Shown here: piece by piece, positions 44,997-64,000 of the stretch
How the letters are laid out: each line of letters opens with the position of its first letter
How positions within the stretch are numbered: position 1 is the stretch's first letter
Origin: Arctopsyche grandis
Lineage: Eukaryota; Arthropoda; Insecta; Trichoptera; Hydropsychidae
Direction of reading: 5' to 3'
DNA: 64,000 nucleotides
Assembly (NCBI RefSeq): GCF_051622035.1
Contig: NC_135365.1
Span: 16,348,001 to 16,412,000 of the forward strand
Made by a program: the position numbers and the translations under genes
The notes under the pieces: model-generated
The model's input: only the letters and a program-made list of their open reading frames with translations
Told to the model about the DNA's origin: nothing
Databases searched by the model: none

Positions 44997-45132
44997 ATTG
45001 ATAGTTCACTCACAGTTCGAAAGTTAATATTCATTTAATATTTAATATACTTGGGGGAGGCGCAAAAATCGCAATTGGAGGCGTTCGAAATTGTCAACAC
45101 GACTCTACGACTCCACAGCCATATAAAATATC

Positions 45133-45816
45133 CAGTGGCGTAGCTACCGCGCCCGCAGACCCCACAATGCGGGGGAGTGCCGAGGCCTGGGGGGACGCCA
45201 CGAAGCGCGCCTTTTTCACTGATTTTTTAATTTGTTCTGTAATTTTTTTGAAATAACTTTTTTAAAGTTATTAAACTTCTCTTATTTTTCAACCTATTTG
45301 TACTATACGTATGTACATACATTATTATACATATTTTGAATTCATCCTCATTGTGTAATTGATTTATGCCAATAGGGCTAGAAGAGTTCCGTCATTTTCC
45401 ATCTTTTGAACGTCGGTGCCACTTTTCAACCTATTTGTTGAGAATTCTCTCTTATTCTTGTATATATTTTTATATATGTGTAAACATACTTGTATATGTG
45501 TAAACAATAAAACAAAATTATATGATTGAAACCAATAAAATTTATAAATTTTTCGCTGTCACCATTAACAGGTGGGAAGTTTTTAAAGAAAATTCACCAT
45601 CAGTTACTTTAAACAGATTGTGCACTGCTTATTGATCGTCCAGATTAAACTATTAATGCACTTCGATATATATGTATATATGCCGATACGTAAAAAAGGT
45701 ATTAATTATTAATTTGGAAAGTTATTTTGCTGTAAGTAAATAATGTGAATATATGGGGGGGGGGGTTCCTTAAAAGATTTGGGGGGGGGGCACCAGGAAT
45801 TCACGCTACGCCACTG
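45133..45816. mobile_element. hAT element next to Tdrd3 promoter, 8-bp TSD
   Basis: Perfect duplication AAAATATC at 45125-45132 and 45817-45824. Ends CAGTGGCGTAGCTACC and inverse of CACGCTACGCCACTG; two long G-runs lie near the right end. It is 684 bp and non-coding. Its right boundary is about 265 bases from the Tdrd3 start codon. Confidence 0.9.
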
Positions 45817-45824
45817 AAAATATC

Positions 45825-46089
45825 CAAAAACAAAGTGAAAAATGTAATCGAGATATGGTCGAGTTGGTCGACGTTAGGTCCAGTTGTCAGCGGCAGTGGG
45901 TGCGGGAGGGGGTGAAGTGAGGAGTGAGGGGAGGAGAGGAGAGCCGGTGCGGTTTCGGGTGTAGGTGTGGGTGTCGGCGCGGAGTCGGAGTCGGAGTCGG
46001 GCTCGGAGTCGGAGTCGACCGGCTCTTCGGGGTCGCTCCTGCCCCTCCCCCCACCCCACCTTACCCCGCCACTCCCGACCCCCCACACC
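45825..46089 (+). promoter_or_regulatory. Tdrd3: Tdrd3 5' UTR/promoter, GC-rich
   Basis: An abrupt change to GC-rich, partly repetitive sequence (GGAGTCGG repeats at 45980-46018) directly upstream of the start codon. No ATG in the coding frame precedes 46090. Transcription start is not identifiable; the hAT element ends at the left border of this block. Confidence 0.45.
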
Positions 46090-58262
<12,173 letters not shown>

Positions 58263-59723
58263 CATCAGGCCGTCTGAGTGACACTACGGCTCACTTGTAG
58301 TCTGCTCATCAGTTTGTTATTGAACTCGGGAGATGTTTGGCCCAAATGTCTTCATGATGTTATAAGTAAGTGTCGGGGTGTTGCTGTGAAAGTGCGATCG
58401 AATACTTCCCGTTCCGAATATGGTACACATTTTATGAATTTTCGGTTGTATCGGACGTATGTATTATTACTAACGCTTATTTGGCTATTTATTAATGACT
58501 CTCTTTTGTATGTTTCGATGTTTATTTGTGGAAACGTCGTCGGGAATGGGCGAGATCTGAGCCGCGTCACGTTTCGTATTATTATTATTGTTGTTGAATC
58601 GAATAGTCGTCGTGGTTGTCGTCGAGCCACGACTTTATGAGACACACTCATATTGCAGCACCATTGTATATATATATATTCTTCACCTGTCGTCTGATAC
58701 GAACCTACGTAGGGTCGCACGTTGTTTGTTCCGATTGTTCCGATCAAATAATGTGATAGCGGAGAAACTAGTGAATCATATCTAAATTAGATTGATTTGT
58801 TTATTATAGGTATAATAAAAATTATGTGAAATACTAGCGTTTAAGTGTGTAATGTTTAATTTCCGCACACGGTTGCTGAAATCCGAACGTATGCGAACTA
58901 TTATGATAGCTATTTAAATTAATTTTTTTAACTTTTGCAGTTCACTAAACACTCTAGTGTGTAATAATTGAACTCTTCAGTCAGTAATTATAAATTCTTT
59001 GAATTTTGTAATTAAAACAAGTATATGTATGAATTACATAAGAGCTGTTGTTTATGCTATTTTTTATTATTATTATTATGATGAAATGTGTATGTATACT
59101 GTTGTATCTTAAAATTATTTATTCACATTTATATGTATTACTTTTATCAATCAGTGGAATCTGTTATTCGTTCTGTTTAACCTTTTGAATGTCGCAAACG
59201 TTATTTTCTCGCTGATCGAATTTATGTATGTATATTGAAGCAATATGTCGGATACGAAATTTTTGTGTCAAATGTCGAATGAAACTATGAATTGTTTTCT
59301 ACCTCGAAACAGACGTTGAAAAGGTTAAGCCGAATTGGGAGAAATTTTATGTTGAAACTATGTATAATATATGCTGGCCAGATTGTCGATAAGAAAATGT
59401 TTAAACATCCTAGGAATATAAAGATAGTCATCAATTGAAATTATGAAAAATAATAACTTAGCTTAAAAATTAAATAAACTAAAAATAAAAAAAAGATCTT
59501 ATTTGATACTCTCTATATAATACGTTATGATTTCATTTTACCTGTCAGTTTAAACCGTGAAATGAATATGATACATTTTACATACGAACACTCGTAGTGG
59601 TGATCTTAGAATATAACAAAATGACTTTCATCATCTCACTGCCACAAGATTTAGTTATTATATACCAAATATAGAATTGCTAGTGTGCCCGACCATCAAA
59701 TCGTATCATTTTGCACGTTCACG

Positions 59724-59727
<4 letters not shown>

Positions 59728-59800
<73 letters not shown>
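59728..59800. repeat. (TA)n microsatellite
   Basis: About 36 TA units just before a small open frame. Confidence 0.95.
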
Positions 59801-59806
<6 letters not shown>

Positions 59807-59818
59807 TATCAATAAATT

Positions 59819-60058
59819 ATGGCATTAATGTGTTGCTCGTCGGTGCCGAATCAATGGAGCCAGCGGGATTATCTGGATGATTCGACGAGCATCGACGAGT
59901 ACTCACAGTTCTGTAATGTACTATTGAATTCTAGCGTTTTGCAAAAATGTATTGAATTTTTAAAATTATGGCACTTTAGGGGACATAATCGTAGCAATTT
60001 TCAGAGTTTACTACTGAAATTTTGTTCTGATAATAATAGAATTTTACCAACAGTATAA
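59819..60058 (+). CDS. Small open frame, 79 codons, uncertain
   Basis: ATG follows the TA tract. The first 33 codons (CSSVPNQWSQRDYLDDSTSI) have near-normal coding composition, the rest becomes AT-rich. No recognised domain, no splice support. Could be a UTR segment of Tdrd3. Confidence 0.2.
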   Translation: MALMCCSSVPNQWSQRDYLDDSTSIDEYSQFCNVLLNSSVLQKCIEFLKLWHFRGHNRSNFQSLLLKFCSDNNRILPTV

Positions 60059-60853
60059 CTATCGCAACTAATTTGGTCTAATCTAATATACAAATAATTA
60101 AGATACATTTATATATATACATATATATATATACATGAATATTAATTAATGTAAGATGAAAAAGCAAATATGAAACGAATCGATGGTTGATCCAAAGTCG
60201 TGTCCTTAAATATGAAATAAATAGACAATTTTGTTGGATTTGTTTATGATAGTATTATGTATTATTGCTCACACGTTTCTATTATATTTATTTTTAGTTC
60301 GGCAGCTTATACAGATATATGTATATATACTATACCTGCAACATGCATAATATGTATAATCAATCAATCAAGTCTGCAAAGATCAATTATTATCGTTATT
60401 AAACTGTGGTTACCATATTTTGTGCATTTTTATATGTATGTTACTGTATTCTCCGAGCAGTCTACCTGTATTGTATGTAATGGCCTTCAAAAGTTCAACT
60501 ATGTAATCTATAGTTTACCAACTGACATGTCATTAACTCATTATGCTAAACGATTTATTTATAACGATTGTGTAGATTTATAAATAACAATAAATTACAA
60601 ATAATTTACTCCAGCGACATTTTCATTCACATCCTTTAAAAGAAAAAGACAGCGGCTTTCGCATAAGTACACTTTTAATCACGTAAGTATATCACAAACG
60701 AAATAAATCTATGCATATAATATTACACACTTCAAACCGTAACACAATTAATAAATAAAAATATATACATATATACGATTAAAAAAATATATGGGAGAAC
60801 TTTTCGATATTTACATATATCACATTTTTGAGAATATGTTCGTATGATTCAAA

Positions 60854-61400
60854 CTATTGATTATTATTTGTTTGAATCCACCAAAGAGCTTTCTTTATGA
60901 AGGAAAATTTCACACGCAATAAAAAGCTAGTAATGAGATAGTATTCAGGGTTGTTATTCTTCAGATCGGAGTCGTTGTTGGACAATTGTCCTTCACAAAT
61001 GAGCTTAACTGCCAGACGCATAAGCCATTGAAGGATCTGTTATGAAATAAAATAAAGCATATTAGTCGAAAGTTGTCTTTCATACTTGATAAACGTAAAA
61101 TGTAGACAATTACTTGTTCATTAGAAGGTAATTTTTTAGATGTAATCCAAGAAGAAGGCGCCCAAAGATATAATTGACAAACATTTGCTGCCACCTCCGG
61201 TTGCAGACGCTGAAAATTATCAAAGATTTATATTTAAATAACTTCTAATAAGATTGTATTATGTAATATATAAAGAATACTTACATTTTTCGGATTCTTC
61301 GACAGAATATTCTTAACCAATTGCTGAATAATGAACGGAACCGTTGCATTCATTGCAGGTATCTGACTATCAGTGTAATTTACATTGCTAAGTTTATTAC
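60854..61400 (-). CDS. Pink1: Pink1 exons: C-lobe end and C-terminal extension
   Basis: [19 protein letters not shown], then [20 protein letters not shown], then [19 protein letters not shown] and [19 protein letters not shown], ending WWIQTNNNQ. These match the helical extension unique to PINK1 that packs on the C-lobe and docks at the TOM complex. Confidence 0.93.
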
Positions 61401-63640
61401 CTATATTAAAAATAAATATAATAAATATTACAGCACATATTGAACTATGTTTCAGTCAAGTGTTTTCCACTGAAAGCATTACCTTTATTTCTGGTAAGAG
61501 ACGAGAATGGATTTTCCAAACCGAAAATTTCATAAGCTATAGCACCAGCTGCCCACAGATCAGACTTCGTATAATCGAGGAAGCTGAACACTCCCGGTTG
61601 CTGCAATATTATTTCAGGGGCCATGAGGTTTGTATTGCCGCCTTTGTTGACGTAATCAGACGTGTACGGCAACTTTAAGCCGCACTCTTTGTTTGCTAAG
61701 CAGCATCCAAAATCAGAAATGACCAAAAGGGGTGTTGAATTTCCGTTTTTTGAGCCTATTTCTTCTATTAATATATTGTCTGATTTAAGATCCCTGAAAG
61801 TGATGTATAAAATAAACTATCTTTTTTAAAATACGTATTTATATGGTAAGAAAAAGTCTTATGTATTACCTATGAGCTATACCGTGTCTGTTAATGTGAG
61901 CAATGGCTTCTAGTAATTGAGCAAATAGTGATAATGAATCGTATTGTTCAATTTGCTCCTTTTTCAAGTAGTCGATCAAAGAATATTTATATCTGAAAAA
62001 TTATTAAAAACTGTATTTGCCATCAGTTCTAAGATATAGAATATACATAGATATGCCTTTACATACAAATTTCGTTGGAGATGTTGTCGTCATTGACTGA
62101 GGGGTGTGGGGGGTTTAACTAGCGAGGAAGTGGTGAAAAAAAAGGTCGACGCAGCGATCGTCAGTGGCCATCAACCAGTTTATGTACATGCACTGAAGTT
62201 TTATTTTATTTATAACTTTATTTTATTGGACACTCCGCGTGACAGTAAACCAAACTAATAAAGCCATATTAAGAAAAAAATATTAAGCTATACACACTAT
62301 ATTTAACTACAAATGTACGTTACTATAATAAAACCATCATTAACTATTACAATATTTAAACATTAGTAATTTCCACAAGGATCAATTTTAAAGCTGACAC
62401 TTTAATATTTAGTTCATTGTTTGTAGTTTTAAACTTAATGTCGATTTCTGAATTTCCTTCAGTGCCAACAAGATATACGCTGTTCAATCACTGCATACAA
62501 CACTACATACATCGCGCCGATATTTCATTATATGTTAAAATACTACTATAATTGAAGACATTATATATTAATTCCTATAATATGTGATGCCATCCGCCTT
62601 TTTATGTTTTCTTGAGTAATTGTAACACAATTTCACTGAACACGTTGGCATTTTCGAAAAATGTCAATCGACCTTCCTACTATGTAGAAGCTAACTAGCT
62701 ACTGAGAGAGAGTGTGCATGATCTGTAATTTTTTTTTGTTTGTGCATGGTCCAACAGGGTGACCGACTTAGAGCGTAAGGGCGTATCTATGGTATTCTAT
62801 ATCTATGGTTCTAATATATATCAGATTAAAATGTCAAAAGGGTTACTTTTTCATTAATAAAAATAGAGTCATATTTCTGCCAAGTCCTTCAGGATTGTAA
62901 GCAAGAGGCAAAGCATCTGGATAATTGTCCATCGAATCGTTTAAATTTGGCATATAATCAGCAAATGCACTGTACATAACAACCAAGTTTGGATGCGGTG
63001 GAAGAACCACTTTCTGTTTGTTCAAGCTGTCAAATAAAGATAAATATATTCAAAATTCATAATTACAATGTATGTAGATATTACGTTATAAAGTTCGCTT
63101 ACTTATTTTCCCAATAAAATATATCCGTATTGATGTGACGGGACAGAGCCGGAAGCGTCTCATGGTGCATAGCGTTCAAAATTGCCATTGAATTACTCTG
63201 AATGTCGTAGTTGAACATTATTTTTAAGGCTAACGGGTATTCAATCGGTTCTTGTATTGGTTCGACAGCACTACTAGAAGGCACTTCTACGTTTTCAGTT
63301 GCATTTTTTAGTTTTGCAGAGTACACCATTGCGCAAGATCCTTTAGCTATTGGTTTTCCGATGCATAAGTCGTCTAATTTAATCGTATTGATCATTTCAT
63401 TTTCATAATAGTAAAAATCGAATGGAAATTTAGACACAACCTCCTAGAATAAAATACGTTTGAGTTGTAACACATACATATGTTGGTGAAATGTACAAAA
63501 ATAAAATAGATCGAAGTATATTTACTTTAATATTCCACCAAATAACATCTTGTTCATCATCTTTGGTCAATAGAGTGCTTTCGGAAGACAATGATAATCC
63601 TATCAAAGAAAAGAGCGTAATCGAATTTCCGTGGAACAAT
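60854..63640 (-). CDS. Pink1: PINK1 mitochondrial Ser/Thr kinase (5' partial)
   Basis: Eight exons on the minus strand: 63526-63640, 63103-63443, 62847-63026, 61870-61992, 61483-61793, 61285-61400, 61114-61209, 60854-61036; phases agree and give 488 residues to TAG. PINK1 is imported by healthy mitochondria and degraded; on damaged ones it stays at the outer membrane and phosphorylates ubiquitin and Parkin. Seen: the C-terminal end of the membrane segment ([12 protein letters not shown]), Gly loop [15 protein letters not shown], catalytic lysine in [22 protein letters not shown] in [18 protein letters not shown], and the PINK1-specific C-terminal extension. All catalytic residues are intact. 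The mitochondrial presequence exon lies beyond the right edge. Confidence 0.95.
61483..61992 (-). CDS. Pink1: Pink1 exons: catalytic and activation loops
   Basis: [20 protein letters not shown] leads into [12 protein letters not shown], split by a phase-2 intron inside the HRD arginine. The next exon has [13 protein letters not shown], the PINK1-type insert 3 ([18 protein letters not shown]) used for ubiquitin-like substrate binding, APE, and [12 protein letters not shown]. An 850-base intron precedes, containing 62050-62840 without recognised elements. Confidence 0.95.
62847..63640 (-). CDS. Pink1: Pink1 exons: transmembrane end and kinase N-lobe
   Basis: The first exon in the window enters mid-codon and carries the membrane segment end followed by an acidic linker. 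The next exon holds the Gly-rich loop, a short insert 1 ([17 protein letters not shown], shorter than in human), the ATP lysine, and [17 protein letters not shown], which spans the conserved autophosphorylation serine region. The third carries [14 protein letters not shown], the long insert 2 and the hinge (MTLFLLMK). Confidence 0.95.
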
Positions 63641-64000
63641 CTGAAATAAATAAAATTAATTTAGATATGATTCTTTCGATTTAACCAATCCGATCAAAGT
63701 TGTAATTCGGCCATTGTTTTACAGTAATTTGATAATAATAAAATTTACTATCGACTATTCAAAGTGAAGTCTAAAGATATGTACATATATAAATGTTACA
63801 TTCGAAAAATATTTAAGTGTAAAAATTAAAAACCTACATATGTATTATTTTGTGGAATGGTGAGTTTTTCAAAATATAGTCAGTAACTTTAAGAACATTT
63901 AGACATAATATTGTAATATCTATGTATAGATCAAAATGAACTGTCAGTAAACTGCTTATTGTATATTTTGACAAACAGTCAAGCATTCAGTGACATACTA
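63641..64000. other. Right edge, Pink1 intron
   Basis: AT-rich intron sequence upstream (minus strand) of the first Pink1 exon seen; no presequence exon is visible. Confidence 0.5.

Larger units (their letters stand above)
58263..60853. other. Convergent 3' UTR/intergenic space, Tdrd3 and Pink1
   Basis: 58263 to about 58790 is less AT-rich and probably Tdrd3 3' UTR. AATAAA near 60588 (plus) and an AATAAATAAA near 60755 (minus strand) are possible poly(A) signals for the two converging genes. The (TA)n tract at 59728-59800 lies between. Confidence 0.4.

Overview
The window is nuclear DNA from an insect. It is AT-rich, its genes are split by GT-AG introns of about 70 bases to more than 7 kb, and transposon debris lies everywhere, with long (AT)n tracts and scattered TACATACATATGTATG motifs. 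The order cannot be fixed from sequence alone. Four protein-coding genes can be rebuilt exon by exon, and the intron phases agree at every junction.

Layout: (1) 2355-21937, plus strand: a NELL-type secreted glycoprotein (LamG/TSPN, coiled coil, VWC, EGF, VWC), 14 exons, lacking only the signal-peptide exon(s) to the left. (2) 21938-27703: spacer with two hAT elements, both with 8-bp target duplications, and a 535-bp inverted-repeat element. (3) 27704-29007, minus: a complete 235-residue tetraspanin in five coding exons, one intron carrying a MITE. (4) 29114-45824: a transposon graveyard with a four-insertion piggyBac/LINE/fold-back nest, LTR-like and Helitron-like repeats, SINEs, Mutator-like MITEs with 9-bp duplications and hAT MITEs with 8-bp duplications. 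It also holds two exon-like islands that I cannot assign. (5) 46090-58262, plus: Tdrd3, 809 residues (OB-fold, UBA, Q/N-rich linker, Tudor, C-terminal YVPP motif). Its first exon is GC-rich and separated from the rest by a 6.4-kb intron full of transposons. (6) 60854-63640, minus: Pink1, 488 residues from the membrane-segment region to the stop; the mitochondrial presequence lies off the right edge.

The genes form two convergent pairs (NELL/tetraspanin and Tdrd3/Pink1) and no functional pathway links them. The most interesting observations are: a 50-base optional exon that would switch the NELL C-terminus from a Ser/Gly tail to a membrane-anchor-like tail; a SINE family whose 3' hairpin tail is shared with a LINE 3' end in the same window; a MITE family with 9-bp duplications that here carries a dateable Harbinger insertion; and a terminal exon at 40087-40195 with no recognised parent gene. 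All assignments come from reading the sequence and remembered family knowledge; no search was run.
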